Shown here piece after piece: positions 26,333 to 36,252 of a stretch of DNA of 64,000 nt. Location of the stretch: contig OMXS01000005.1 of assembly GCA_900315095.1 (NCBI GenBank), positions 1-64,000 on the forward strand, in the 5' to 3' direction. The notes beneath the pieces are model-generated. The model saw only the letters and a list, made by a program, of their open reading frames with translations, was not told the origin of the DNA and made no database searches. The translations under genes and the position numbers were made by a program. How positions within the stretch are numbered: position 1 is the stretch's first letter; the number at the start of each line of letters is the position of its first letter. The stretch is from an uncultured Prevotellaceae bacterium (GTDB lineage Bacteria; Bacteroidota; Bacteroidia; Bacteroidales; Bacteroidaceae).

Positions 26333-28102
26333 ATGAAATTATATAAGAATTTATCATACGCTTTTGCACTGATTGTTGCAGCAGGCATGTTCGCAGCATG
26401 CACTGACAAACTCGACGAAGTGCCAGACAACCGTACCTTTATCGACAACCCAGATAAAGTGAGGAAACTACTCACATCGGCATATCCGGTAATGACACCA
26501 GCAATGATTCTGGAACTTTCTGGCGACAACATGGTTGACGATAACGTAGTGGTGCCCGCTACCCATAACGACCCTTACGACAAGTTCCATGAGGAGGCTT
26601 ATCTGTGGAAGGACATCAACAACTACTCCATTAACTCTGACGACACGCCATATCAGGTATGGGAGTCGTACTATGCAGGAATATCTGTATGCAACCATGC
26701 CATCGCTGCAATGAAAGAGATGAGCGAAGACCCCGCTAACGACATCGAACTGGCACATTCCTGGGGCGAGGCTCACGTGCTGCGTGCCTACCTCCACTTC
26801 GTTTTGGTGAACATCTTCGCCGAGGCATATAAGAACGATGCCATGAGTGCATCAGACCGAGGCATACCATACGTTACTGAGCCAGAGACAGTGGTGCATG
26901 TGGACTATAGCACATCACAGTATCTGCACAACGTAAAAGAAACTTACGACCTCATTGAGCAAGACCTTCTTGAAGGAATCGACCTCATCGACGACTCTAA
27001 GTTTAAGGTGGGAGCATATCACTTCAACCGCAACGCTGCCAATGCGTTTGCAGCCCGTTTCTACCTGTTTAAGCGCGACTATGCAAAGACAATCCATTAC
27101 GCAGACGAAGCACTGGGCACCAATCCCACTACCATGCTGCGCAAATGGGGGTCAATAAACCTTAACACTTTGGTGTCAAAGGTAAACGACTATAATGACG
27201 CAAATCAGCCATGCAACTTCCTCATCCAGTCAACCTATTCCCTGATGTGGCGAATGATTTTTGACAGCGCACGCTTTGCTGTGAACGAAGGAACAAATTT
27301 CACAAAGGACGGAAAGACATGGCACGTGCCTTCAACTATGGATGTTACAATCTTCGGAAGCGGTCCTAACTGGTCATCAGTTCTGCCTGCTTATCAGAAC
27401 ACTGGCGTTTATGTTAACGGTTATGGTCAGGAATACGGTGGCTGGCTCTTCCGCCTATATGAGTACTTTGAATACACCGACAAGATTGCAGGTATCGGTT
27501 ATGTGCACATGCTTTATCAGCCATTCACAGCAGAAGAGACTCTGCTCTGCCGTGCAGAGGCCAAACTCTATTTGGGCGACCGTGACGGCGCTATTCAAGA
27601 CCTGGGCTACTGGACAAGTTCACACCTCGTGACCAGCGCGCTCACGATGGACAACATCCGTTCTAAGTACAGACGTACAGCAACGGGCAGCACTGATGTG
27701 GCAACTCCCACCATGAACGCTAACAACAACGACTGGGTGAGCGAACTCTACCCAGCAGAGATGGGATTCGAGAAAGTGCTTACCGGTGACGACCTCAGCG
27801 TGCTCGACTGTGTGCTCCACTTCCGCCGCGTCGAGACAATACACAATGGCGACCGTTGGTTCGACATCAAACGCTACGGAATAAAGGTGCGTCACTTCTA
27901 TCGTGGTCCGCAGGAGGATGAGATACACATCGACTCTCTGACTTACAACGACCCACGCCGCGTGCTTCAGTTGCCTAACAACGTCATCGAGGCAGGCTAT
28001 CCTGCAAACCGTGAGACTGGCTATTCTGGAGGAATGAGTATCGGCGGAAGCGGATATGTACAGTCAAGTCCTCTCAACGCTAACCCTCAAATGATGCAGT
28101 AA
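26333..28102 (+). CDS. SusD/RagB-family nutrient-binding lipoprotein
   Basis: A 589-residue surface lipoprotein with lipobox FAAC (Cys near residue 23). SusD landmarks are visible: RAYLHFVLVNIFAEAY early in the chain, the TPR-like region, and GDRWFDIKRYG in the C-terminal third, where the RagB/SusD group ends. It forms the lid on the SusC channel. Co-transcribed, 18 nt after the transporter gene and 23 nt before the metallohydrolase. Confidence 0.92.
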   Translation: MKLYKNLSYAFALIVAAGMFAACTDKLDEVPDNRTFIDNPDKVRKLLTSAYPVMTPAMILELSGDNMVDDNVVVPATHNDPYDKFHEEAYLWKDINNYSINSDDTPYQVWESYYAGISVCNHAIAAMKEMSEDPANDIELAHSWGEAHVLRAYLHFVLVNIFAEAYKNDAMSASDRGIPYVTEPETVVHVDYSTSQYLHNVKETYDLIEQDLLEGIDLIDDSKFKVGAYHFNRNAANAFAARFYLFKRDYAKTIHYADEALGTNPTTMLRKWGSINLNTLVSKVNDYNDANQPCNFLIQSTYSLMWRMIFDSARFAVNEGTNFTKDGKTWHVPSTMDVTIFGSGPNWSSVLPAYQNTGVYVNGYGQEYGGWLFRLYEYFEYTDKIAGIGYVHMLYQPFTAEETLLCRAEAKLYLGDRDGAIQDLGYWTSSHLVTSALTMDNIRSKYRRTATGSTDVATPTMNANNNDWVSELYPAEMGFEKVLTGDDLSVLDCVLHFRRVETIHNGDRWFDIKRYGIKVRHFYRGPQEDEIHIDSLTYNDPRRVLQLPNNVIEAGYPANRETGYSGGMSIGGSGYVQSSPLNANPQMMQ

Positions 28103-28125
28103 TAATCAATAAAGGAATGATAATT

Positions 28126-29355
28126 ATGAGAAAGTTTATAAATATTACCCTGGTGCTTGCTGCCTGTGTTGCCATGTGGTCATGCAGCAGCGAGGAGGAT
28201 TTCACAGAGTCAATATTCGACACCAATACTCCTGTTGTTGACAATGACGCAGCAACAGCGCCATTCGACCAGTGGCTCTACGACAACTTCGTAGTTCCTT
28301 ACAACACGGAGATACAGTATAAGTTCAACTTCCCTGCATCTAATCTCAATTTCCAGTTGGCACCGGCCGACTATAAGAAGTCGCAACTGCTGTCACACTT
28401 CATCAAGTACCTCTTCTATGATGTATATACAAAATATGGAGGCGAAGACTTCATGAAGCAGTATGGACCGCGCATCTTCCACTACATCGGCTCTGCTGCA
28501 TACTCGCCAACCACGGGAACAGAGACTCTGGGTTATGCATCAGCGGGTGTGAAGATCACGCTTATCAACGTGAACAACATGAAACTCTGGACAGAGGACA
28601 ACCAGTACTCTCCTACAGACATGTTCTACCTCAACAAGGACCAGTTCCACACAATGCACCACGAGTTCTCGCATATCCTGCACCAGACAAAGTCTTATCC
28701 TGTTTCTTTCGGACAGGTGACACCTGGTAGCTACGACGGACGTAACTGGCAAGACCGCGACTCTGTTGAGAGCCACCGTCTGGGATTCGTTACACAGTAT
28801 GGTTCTTCTGCAACATACGAGGACTTTGTGGAGACTCTTTCATGCACCATCACCGACACCGACGAGCGCTGGATGAACACCATCATTGACGCTTGTCTTA
28901 ACGGCGGAGTTCGCGAAGGCGACAAGGAGCAGATTTATCAACTCATTGAAAATCTTGAGATTGAAGGACTTGACGACCCAAGCAAGCCGTGGAACAAGTT
29001 CACTGTTTACAAAGAATCGATGCAGAACAAGAATACCAAAAATTATGAGGAGACAGGCCGTCTGGTTCCCAGTTTCCATCAGGCAGACACAAAGGCTCAG
29101 ACAGATGAAACTCTCAAGTTTGAGAAAGTGGCAGAATACACCTCATTCCGCGAATTCCTCAACGGCGTAGAACTCGACACCAGCGACTTTGACGGAGGTA
29201 TCAATGCTATACTGAAGAAGATTGACATCGCCAAGAAATGGTACTCCGAGAAATGGGGACTTGACCTTTATGCCATACGTCGTGAGGTGCGTGAACGTCA
29301 GAACCGCATCAACGAGTATGTGAAAGAGAATGTTACAATTTACGACTATCAATAA
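28126..29355 (+). CDS. Import-associated zinc metallohydrolase lipoprotein
   Basis: A 409-residue lipoprotein (lipobox MWSC) with the zinc motif HEFSH at residues 179-183 inside an otherwise all-alpha/beta domain. It resembles the family I know as 'substrate import-associated zinc metallohydrolase lipoprotein', which is found just downstream of particular SusC/SusD pairs. It probably acts on the cargo at the outer membrane. The start at 28126 gives the standard signal MRKFINITLVL; an ATG nine bases earlier (28117) is also possible. Third gene of the operon. Confidence 0.82.
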   Translation: MRKFINITLVLAACVAMWSCSSEEDFTESIFDTNTPVVDNDAATAPFDQWLYDNFVVPYNTEIQYKFNFPASNLNFQLAPADYKKSQLLSHFIKYLFYDVYTKYGGEDFMKQYGPRIFHYIGSAAYSPTTGTETLGYASAGVKITLINVNNMKLWTEDNQYSPTDMFYLNKDQFHTMHHEFSHILHQTKSYPVSFGQVTPGSYDGRNWQDRDSVESHRLGFVTQYGSSATYEDFVETLSCTITDTDERWMNTIIDACLNGGVREGDKEQIYQLIENLEIEGLDDPSKPWNKFTVYKESMQNKNTKNYEETGRLVPSFHQADTKAQTDETLKFEKVAEYTSFREFLNGVELDTSDFDGGINAILKKIDIAKKWYSEKWGLDLYAIRREVRERQNRINEYVKENVTIYDYQ

Positions 29356-29373
29356 ATCAAGGGGGACAAGAAT

Positions 29374-30729
29374 ATGAAAGTAAAGCATATCATTAATACT
29401 TCACTCATGTGTGCAACAGCAGCAATGCTCAGCACTTCATGTACCTTTGAGCAGGAAGACTTCTTCGATGAGAGCGCATCGCTGCGCATCACACACCTCA
29501 ACGAAGACATCCAGTCGCGACTGGTGGATCAAAGCACCGGCGAGAACAACGGCTGGGTGATTCAGTATTTCGTTGCGGGAACAGACGAATTAGACTTTGA
29601 AGGCTTCAACCTCTTCGGTCGTTTCTATAAAGACAACAAGGTGACATTGGCAAGCAACCACCGCTATCTGCGCAACGGCAATGCCAATAAGTACACCGAG
29701 CACACCAGCCACTACGAGATGCTGGCAGAGGAGGGTCCAGTGCTCTCATTCAACACATGGAACGACATCCTCACTGTGTTTGAAGACCCTGTTAGCCCTA
29801 CATCTGCACCAGGCAGCATAGTGCAGGACGGTGTTGGAATGAACGGCGACCACAATCTTGTTCTGAAGTCATTCAACGACGACGAGATTGTATTCCGTGG
29901 GGAGCGCCATTCTGCTTTGGTTCGCTTCGTTCCGTGCGACCGCTCATTTGAGGAGTATATTGCTGCAGTAAACGAGTTCAAAAACAGCATCACCTCAAAC
30001 ACGATGAACAACTTCATAGTCACCAACGGCACAGATACCATGTATTTTGCAGGTCTCAACAAGGGATTATTCGGTTATTACGACCGTTTGATTGACCCAT
30101 TGAAGCGCAAGACACTCTCATGCGTGTTCACCCCTAACGGATTCCTTCTTAACCGCGTTGACTCATTAGGAGCACAGACATTCCAGGAATTCACAATGGC
30201 AGAAGACAAGCAGAAACTTCTTTCTGAAGACGGACTGACAAAGGTGGTATCAATGTGGGAGAATTACATTCTCACAAACACTACTCTTTGGAAATTCGAC
30301 ACCTCTGTTTTCTCAGCTGAGCAAGCATCATTGTTTGAACAGATAAACGAGGAGATAAAGAAGTACAATGCCAACTGGTCACTTGAAAGCATCGGTATGG
30401 GAAAAAGTTCGGGCGGTGGTGCTGTTAACGGTTTGGTATTTACGTTCTATACTAATACAGCAAAAACCCGTACTAACACAACCGGCCTTGCCTTAACAAA
30501 GAAAAAAGTTGGAGAAGCAGAAATACAAATAATCGCTGATGCTTCAGACAAGATAGATACCAACATGACCAATGTATGCAAAAAGGCGACCAACCTGGAG
30601 TCTCTGGCAAGAAGTTTCGCTGCCACTCTTAATGGCACTTATTCCATAACACCAGATGACTACTTCCTCCCCACTGGCGGAACATTCACCGCTATCAACG
30701 GAGGCACTACATTTGTGTTGGCAAAATAA
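29374..30729 (+). CDS. DUF4302 lipoprotein
   Basis: A 451-residue lipoprotein (lipobox STSC at about residue 22) with a mature part matching the general look of DUF4302: a GWVIQYF start, FNLFGRFYKDNKVTLAS, then GDHNLVLKSFNDDEIVFRGER. DUF4302 proteins accompany SusC/SusD/metallohydrolase sets, so this is probably an accessory surface component of the same uptake system. The C-terminal 100 residues are Thr/Ala/Asn-rich. It lies 18 nt after the metallohydrolase gene. Confidence 0.78.
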   Translation: MKVKHIINTSLMCATAAMLSTSCTFEQEDFFDESASLRITHLNEDIQSRLVDQSTGENNGWVIQYFVAGTDELDFEGFNLFGRFYKDNKVTLASNHRYLRNGNANKYTEHTSHYEMLAEEGPVLSFNTWNDILTVFEDPVSPTSAPGSIVQDGVGMNGDHNLVLKSFNDDEIVFRGERHSALVRFVPCDRSFEEYIAAVNEFKNSITSNTMNNFIVTNGTDTMYFAGLNKGLFGYYDRLIDPLKRKTLSCVFTPNGFLLNRVDSLGAQTFQEFTMAEDKQKLLSEDGLTKVVSMWENYILTNTTLWKFDTSVFSAEQASLFEQINEEIKKYNANWSLESIGMGKSSGGGAVNGLVFTFYTNTAKTRTNTTGLALTKKKVGEAEIQIIADASDKIDTNMTNVCKKATNLESLARSFAATLNGTYSITPDDYFLPTGGTFTAINGGTTFVLAK

Positions 30730-30775
30730 TATTTTAGAATTTTGAATCATTATTATTAATTTAAACTAAAGAGTT

Positions 30776-32893
30776 ATGAAAAAAATTTTACTAATTGCGG
30801 CTGCAGCACTCATAACTGTTTCAGCCAATGCTCAGAAAGTCAACAAAGGCTTTACTAAGCGTTCACAAAGCAAAGATGTTGTCGTAAGTAAAGGGCAGCA
30901 CACTATTGTAAAAGAGACAGATGCTACTTTAAAACTGGTGAATAAGAATTTCATGAAGAAAAATAGCAATGTAGCTATGATGAAATATTCTCTAAAACCA
31001 GCAAACACTATCAACAAGAATTCAATCATACGCAAGGCTGGTGCAGTACAGAGCACATACAACGGCTCAGGTAAAGATTACTTCTCTGGTGATAAATTGA
31101 CATGGACAATGACCAGCGGTAGTGTTCCCGCAACAGATACAGACCCAGAGATCTTGTTCTTAGAAGATGTTATTCCACTTCCAGAAGATTGGGCATCTTT
31201 GGAGAGCATTCCTGTTGTGTACACACTGGAAGGTTCTACAATTACTATTCAGCCACAGAAAGTAGTTTCAGGAACTAAAGATGACGGTTCTTCTGTTTAC
31301 TATTATATCCATAGTTGGGCGTCTGATGATGGTGCTATCGTGTTTACCGTTGGTGACGATGGTTCTATTACAACAATTGAAGATGAAGATATCGCTTACT
31401 CTGCATTTTCAGAAGACAGATTCAGCCTTTCATCTGCAGAAGGTATCTATATAAGTTCTGTAGAAGACGTGGTTAACCTACAATACCGTTTGCCAGGTCA
31501 GGTAATTATTCCTAATGCTGAATATGTACCATCAAGTTTCTTCCTTACAGCAGGTATCAATACTGAATGGAGCTATTGGTATCTTATGATAACATCACCT
31601 ACGGCAGCAGCAGAATTTACAAACAAGACCGACAATTTCGACCAAAGTGCATGGACTGTAAACTATGCAGAATGGACTGGAAGTGAATGGACTAAGGGAG
31701 AAGTAGCAGCAGAAGGACAGGATGCTGATTTCTCTTTCAATCCAGACCGCGGTGGAGCATATTACGTTCCTGAACTGATTGCCTCATACGAGGGCAACGC
31801 TGGCGAGCCTGCATATTACCTGGATCCAGACGTAAGATTTAATGCGGGAAGTTATGCGGGAAGTTTTGATTTTGGCGATGGAACTTCACTTCCTACATGG
31901 GGTAACTTCGACATGAGAGGTGGTTTGACAACAGCTAATACAGCTGGCGCTGATGCAATCGTAGCATATCAGGGAAAACCAGGTTCTCCTCTCTATTTCG
32001 AAGGCATCAATGTTTTGATGTACAATTTCTCGCAGAAAGAGAACTTCAATATGACATGTAAGATTGTCAAGGCCACCCGTGATGACGCAACAGGAGACAT
32101 TGTCATTGGAGAGACCATTGCAGAGTCGGAAGTTGACGTTGACGCAATCGAAGAAGGTTCAAAATGTACTCGTCTTAACTTCAATGACTTCTATGCTTAC
32201 GACGAAGACGGCATGAGCTACGGTCTTGACTATATCATGATAGAAGACGAATTCGCAGTTGTATTCGAAGGTGTTAATACAAGTGCTAAAGATGCCACAT
32301 ACGCTGGCAATTTCCTTTGCTTGACAGACAATGGAATGTATGCTTACGCCATATTGGCTGGCGAGACTGATTGGAGAGGTTACGGATGGAGTGCTAGAAA
32401 AGTCGCAGTTGGTTTCAACGAAGCAGTATTTGGCTATCTCTACACAGAGGACAATACCGATATTACACTCCCAGAGGAAGGTGGCAGCCAGTCAATCCAC
32501 ATCGAGCCAATGTTAGCAGGAAAAGATGGAACAATGCTTGACATTGACCAGAATTCTGAACTTCCAGAATGGATAAGCCTTGATATAGAAAACGAGGTAT
32601 ATACAGACGATGAATATAGCTTCGACCTAGTAGTTACAGCTGATCCTCTGACTAGTGCTTCTGGTGCTCCAAGAAAGGAAGCAGCAGCAGGTCGTCAGGC
32701 TACATTCACACTGATGCAGCCAGGTGCTAAGCTCGACATTACCGTTACACAGGGTACCGTAACAGGCATCAGCGATGTTAAGGTTACAAAGACCACTACC
32801 GACGGTAAGGTTTACAACGTTGCAGGCCAGCGCCTGAACAGCAATGCTAAGGGCCTCATCATTAAGGACGGCAAGAAGTTCATCGTGAAGTAA
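30776..32893 (+). CDS. Large secreted beta-rich protein with BACON-like domain and sorting tail
   Basis: A 705-residue protein with a signal peptide ending SANAQ. The N-terminal ~110 residues are basic. Residues ~400-520 form a beta-sandwich resembling the one in the protein at 5828-6619 (GETIAES..., F.VVFEGV). Residues ~565-665 run from LPEEGGSQSI to ITVTQG, the pattern of a BACON-like domain. The end, VYNVAGQRL...KGLIIKDGKKFIVK, is the exported-protein tail shared in this window. No catalytic motif is seen. It is probably a surface adhesin or ligand binder and is likely the last gene of the SusC/SusD operon (46 nt gap, no promoter between, terminator after). Confidence 0.65.
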   Translation: MKKILLIAAAALITVSANAQKVNKGFTKRSQSKDVVVSKGQHTIVKETDATLKLVNKNFMKKNSNVAMMKYSLKPANTINKNSIIRKAGAVQSTYNGSGKDYFSGDKLTWTMTSGSVPATDTDPEILFLEDVIPLPEDWASLESIPVVYTLEGSTITIQPQKVVSGTKDDGSSVYYYIHSWASDDGAIVFTVGDDGSITTIEDEDIAYSAFSEDRFSLSSAEGIYISSVEDVVNLQYRLPGQVIIPNAEYVPSSFFLTAGINTEWSYWYLMITSPTAAAEFTNKTDNFDQSAWTVNYAEWTGSEWTKGEVAAEGQDADFSFNPDRGGAYYVPELIASYEGNAGEPAYYLDPDVRFNAGSYAGSFDFGDGTSLPTWGNFDMRGGLTTANTAGADAIVAYQGKPGSPLYFEGINVLMYNFSQKENFNMTCKIVKATRDDATGDIVIGETIAESEVDVDAIEEGSKCTRLNFNDFYAYDEDGMSYGLDYIMIEDEFAVVFEGVNTSAKDATYAGNFLCLTDNGMYAYAILAGETDWRGYGWSARKVAVGFNEAVFGYLYTEDNTDITLPEEGGSQSIHIEPMLAGKDGTMLDIDQNSELPEWISLDIENEVYTDDEYSFDLVVTADPLTSASGAPRKEAAAGRQATFTLMQPGAKLDITVTQGTVTGISDVKVTKTTTDGKVYNVAGQRLNSNAKGLIIKDGKKFIVK

Positions 32894-32928
32894 TCATAAA
32901 CGTTAACGATAACGACAATTTTAAAAGT

Positions 32929-32957
32929 CGGGGAGTCCATTGTGACTCCCCGATTTT
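32929..32957 (+). terminator. Terminator of the SusC/SusD operon
   Basis: CGGGGAGTC (32929-32937) pairs with GACTCCCCG (32944-32952), followed by ATTTTT. Confidence 0.9.
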
Positions 32958-33082
32958 TATTTAGTTAAATATATACTGTTTGCCCCATACCTAATGATCA
33001 GGGCCAAGGAACTGTCAACCAGACTAAAAATTGACCTTTCTTTACTTGTGGGTCTAATTATATATATCTAATTTATGGATTA

Positions 33083-33116
33083 ATGGTCACACGGTCACAG
33101 CTGTGACCATGTGACC
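33083..33116. repeat. Nested palindrome, copy 1 of 3
   Basis: GGTCACA twice, then TGTGACC twice, forming one continuous 32-bp palindrome around AGCT. It lies in the 32958-33491 gap, which has no gene. Confidence 0.85.
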
Positions 33117-33204
33117 ACAGGAAGAGACAGCAACATCTTAAAATACATAACACGCTGATACACAGACTGATTCGAAGAAAAATCGTGCAACAAACTCTTT
33201 CTAA

Positions 33205-33238
33205 ATGGTCACACGGTCACAGTTGTGACCGTGTGACC
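33205..33238. repeat. Nested palindrome, copy 2 of 3
   Basis: Same structure as the copy at 33083, starting 122 bp later. Paired changes in the two arms (C/G in place of T/A) keep the fold intact. The DNA between copies is not repeated. Confidence 0.85.
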
Positions 33239-33330
33239 GCATGACCGAAGAAAGTAATACCATACATAAATCAAACTTAACTATTTGATAATCAACACGT
33301 TTTAAAATATTACACTATTCTGCTTACCAA

Positions 33331-33364
33331 ATGGTCACATGGTCACAGCTGTGACCATGTGACC
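33331..33364. repeat. Nested palindrome, copy 3 of 3
   Basis: Same structure, 126 bp after copy 2. It ends 128 bp before the -33 box of the protease gene. Confidence 0.85.
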
Positions 33365-33491
33365 GCAGAATGTCTTTTCCTAATTAAAATCATCCACATT
33401 GCTTTTCGCGGGATTTAGTGACTGAATACCTGTAAGCTGGGCGAGTTAATAGGCGTTGTAGCCCCTCTTTTTATTTAAAAATTGTTTATCT

Positions 33492-33523
33492 TTTGCATAT
33501 ATAGGCGTTTATTTGTATCTTTG
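33492..33523 (+). promoter_or_regulatory. Promoter of the first M6 protease gene
   Basis: TTTG (33492-33495), 20-nt spacer, TATCTTTG (33516-33523). Confidence 0.8.
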
Positions 33524-33549
33524 CCAACCAAATATAACAAAAAAAGAAT

Positions 33550-35793
33550 ATGAACAAAACGATTCTACTATTACTGTCTTTCTTTGTGAGCGTCTTCACA
33601 GCGATGGCTGTTCCTGCACACAAAGGGAAAGTCAGCGTGAAACAACCTGACGGCAGCACCGTTACAATAAGGCTGCATGGCGACGAGTACATGAGCTTCA
33701 CCACTACAGAAGACGGCTACACCGTTGTCAAGAACGACAAAGGATATTATTGCTATGCTGTTAAGCAGGGCAGCACTTTGACGACTACAGACATTGTGGC
33801 TCACGACAGCAACATGCGCGATGCTAAGGAGACAGCATTCCTTGCCCAGCAGGCAAAGATGCAACATGCCGATATGACCGCAGAGCAACTGGAGTTCAAG
33901 AATCGTTCACAGGCATTGTGGAACGGTCCGAAGAAAGTGAAGAACGGCGCATCGGCATACAACTACAGCAACTTCAAGGGACTAATCATCCTCGTTGAGT
34001 ATTCTGACCGTCCATTCCAGCGTAGCGATGCAAATGCATTCTATAATGACATGGTGAACACCCCCGACTTCGAAGGTTACTATGAAGAGAACAGCACACG
34101 GTTCACTCAGTGTACAGGAAGCGTAAGAGATTATTACTATGATAACTCCAACGGTATTTTCGACCCGACGTTCGATGTCGTGGGACCTATACAGGTGAGC
34201 AAAGTGACTACTGATGCACATAAGACATCTAACTTCTACCCTATTGCCAAAGAAGCTCTGCAAAAGGCGAACGACCAAGTTAACTATGCTGACTATGACA
34301 CAGATAACGATGGTTCTGTGGATATGGTTTATTTCATAGTATCAGGTTACGGCAGCAACTATGATGGTAATAACCAAGACTATCTATGGCCATATGCAAG
34401 TGATCTCTCCTATTATTCATACGTTGACGGCCTGAAATTTGACAACAAGAGGTTTGGTCGTTATGCATGTAGCGTGGAGATGGGTGGATACGAGGAGTAT
34501 GCCGATTATCCAGACTACTCATACATCGACGGCATTGGCACCATCTGCCATGAGTTCAGTCATGTACTTGGACTAGCAGACCACTACGACACAAACTACG
34601 AAGAGGACGGTGAGAGCAACGACCCAGGCGAGTGGGACGTAATGTCGGGTGGCAGTTATCTGAACAATAGTCGCACACCAGCGGGATATAACGCCTACGA
34701 GAAATACTCATTGGGATTCCTCAGCACTCTGAACTATATCAACGAGGAAAATGAATACACTCTGAATCCGCTGAACACCTCTAACGAGGCACTCCGCCTG
34801 AACACCAAGGTGAACAAAGAATACTTCATACTTGAGAACAGACAGAAGACTGAATGGGATAAGTATCTCCCTGGTCACGGCATGTTGATATGGCGCGTTG
34901 ACTCTACAAACACAGCTGTTTGGCGCGACAACGAGGTGAACTGCAACCCTAACCACAACTATTTCGAGCTGTTACGCGCCAAGAACGGTAAAGGCGCTAA
35001 GGCCAGCGATGCTTTCCCTGGCACTGGCAGAGTGAGAGAGATAAACAACGAGACCTCTCCATCGCTGAAAACATGGTCTGGCAAGGAGTCTGACTGGGTG
35101 ATAAACAGCATTACAGAATCTAACGGTGTGATTACATTCTCAACAGCAAGTGATGCTGTGGAACTGGAAAGCGACAACGAACCTTTCGAGTCACTCGATG
35201 TAACCACAGCAGACGCCACAGCATTGGAAGGCGTGTTCTGCAAGTGGGACCTCGCAGGTGCTACAATCGTGGAGACAGGAACAGACTACGGCAACGGCAA
35301 CCGCGCTGTTAAGATAGAGCGCAACGGCACACTGACATCATCGAAGATTCGTAAACCGATAAACAAAATCACTCTCAAATTCTGGAACACAGGAACAAAT
35401 CCCACATCGGTTTATTTCGCAACTTCAACCGACGGAAGCACCTGGACTAACAAGAAAGAACTTAATGCTGACGCGTTAAAGGTGAGCGTAAGTGCAGGAA
35501 GTACCGTGGAATTAGTTTACCAACTCGACGAGACAGAGCCAGGCACATTCTTCCGCATTCAGAACAAGCCTACAACAAAGAATGTCCTGAACTATATCGA
35601 CGACATCACCATAACATACAACCCAGGCGAGGAACTGCCCGAAGACGACCCAATCGTCAACGGAATAGAGCAGGTAACAGCTATGCCAAAGGTTGACGGC
35701 AACAACCAGATGTACAACCTCTCTGGTCAGAAGGTGAACTCCTCATACCGCGGCATCGTTATCATCAACGGCAAGAAGGTGATTAACCGCTAA
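33550..35793 (+). CDS. Secreted M6-family metalloprotease
   Basis: A 747-residue exported protease. Signal peptide ends FTAMA. A propeptide-like region (VRL.GDEY..F.TTEDGYTVV) to ~residue 120 is typical of M6 proteases of this phylum. The catalytic domain has His334-Glu335-(x2)-His338 in CHEFSHVLGLADHYD, followed by the Met-turn region WDVMSGGSY. Residues ~550-700 form a beta-sandwich (SIRKPINKITLKFWNTG pattern). The C-terminus YNLSGQKV...RGIVIINGKKVINR is the shared sorting tail. It is related to the protease at 38110-40203. It has its own promoter and terminator. Confidence 0.88.
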   Translation: MNKTILLLLSFFVSVFTAMAVPAHKGKVSVKQPDGSTVTIRLHGDEYMSFTTTEDGYTVVKNDKGYYCYAVKQGSTLTTTDIVAHDSNMRDAKETAFLAQQAKMQHADMTAEQLEFKNRSQALWNGPKKVKNGASAYNYSNFKGLIILVEYSDRPFQRSDANAFYNDMVNTPDFEGYYEENSTRFTQCTGSVRDYYYDNSNGIFDPTFDVVGPIQVSKVTTDAHKTSNFYPIAKEALQKANDQVNYADYDTDNDGSVDMVYFIVSGYGSNYDGNNQDYLWPYASDLSYYSYVDGLKFDNKRFGRYACSVEMGGYEEYADYPDYSYIDGIGTICHEFSHVLGLADHYDTNYEEDGESNDPGEWDVMSGGSYLNNSRTPAGYNAYEKYSLGFLSTLNYINEENEYTLNPLNTSNEALRLNTKVNKEYFILENRQKTEWDKYLPGHGMLIWRVDSTNTAVWRDNEVNCNPNHNYFELLRAKNGKGAKASDAFPGTGRVREINNETSPSLKTWSGKESDWVINSITESNGVITFSTASDAVELESDNEPFESLDVTTADATALEGVFCKWDLAGATIVETGTDYGNGNRAVKIERNGTLTSSKIRKPINKITLKFWNTGTNPTSVYFATSTDGSTWTNKKELNADALKVSVSAGSTVELVYQLDETEPGTFFRIQNKPTTKNVLNYIDDITITYNPGEELPEDDPIVNGIEQVTAMPKVDGNNQMYNLSGQKVNSSYRGIVIINGKKVINR

Positions 35794-35818
35794 AAGCGGG
35801 ATATAATTAAGAAATAAA

Positions 35819-35862
35819 GGCTACGAATATCACGCATGATATTCGCAGCCTTTTTTAATGCT
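35819..35862. terminator. Terminator after the M6 protease gene
   Basis: GGCTACGAATATC pairs with GATATTCGCAGCC (one mismatch), followed by TTTTTT. It ends a few bases before the convergent small gene. Confidence 0.88.
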
Positions 35863-35868
35863 TTGTTA

Positions 35869-36153
35869 TCAAAGACATCTCTTGCACTTCTTCACCGCAA
35901 CTACAGTCCATACGGTGAAGGCTATGCGCAGAGCCATCGGCATATCGATGGGCATAATACCGAGGAAGAAGGCGAGTTGAGCCTCAAGCAGAGCAAGTGT
36001 TTGTCTGCGATTAATGTTCCGCTCCAGTTGCTTGCTGTAGAAATCGGCCACATGATTCATCATGTTGTCATAGGTGTTAGTCACTCTCTTAGCTGCTGTG
36101 AGCATGCCCATTATCATGGCGCTGTTGCTCGTTGTTGTGGTCTTGTTCATCAT
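35869..36153 (-). CDS. Small membrane-associated protein of unknown function
   Basis: A 94-residue protein starting MMNKTTTTSNSA, with a central amphipathic/helical region (YSKQLERNINRRQTLALLEAQ), one or two hydrophobic stretches (LAFFLGIMPIDMPMALRIAFTVWTVVAV) and a KKCKRC end. I do not recognise the family. A TAnnTTTG box upstream in the correct orientation (36183-36190) and isolation between convergent genes support it as a real gene. It is probably an inner-membrane protein. Confidence 0.55.
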   Translation of the reverse strand: MMNKTTTTSNSAMIMGMLTAAKRVTNTYDNMMNHVADFYSKQLERNINRRQTLALLEAQLAFFLGIMPIDMPMALRIAFTVWTVVAVKKCKRCL

Positions 36154-36182
36154 TTATATTTTGTTGTTTTTTGTTCCTGCTG

Positions 36183-36190
36183 CAAAAATA
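36183..36190 (-). promoter_or_regulatory. -7 box of the small membrane-protein gene
   Basis: TATTTTTG on the minus strand. The -33 element is unclear. Confidence 0.5.
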
Positions 36191-36252
36191 AATGCCGTTT
36201 GTGCACAATAAGTTCAATGTTTCTACGTTTTTAGTTAAAAAATCATAAAGAA

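Noticed and set aside
22952-28102. Assignment of the SusC/SusD pair to the xylan island
   Set aside because: It has a separate promoter, a hairpin lies between, and the downstream genes are metallohydrolase and DUF4302 types that are not typical of xylan loci.
33083-33364. CRISPR or transposon ends
   Set aside because: Three palindromes 122-126 bp apart with unrelated sequence between; spacers are too long for CRISPR and no transposase is near.
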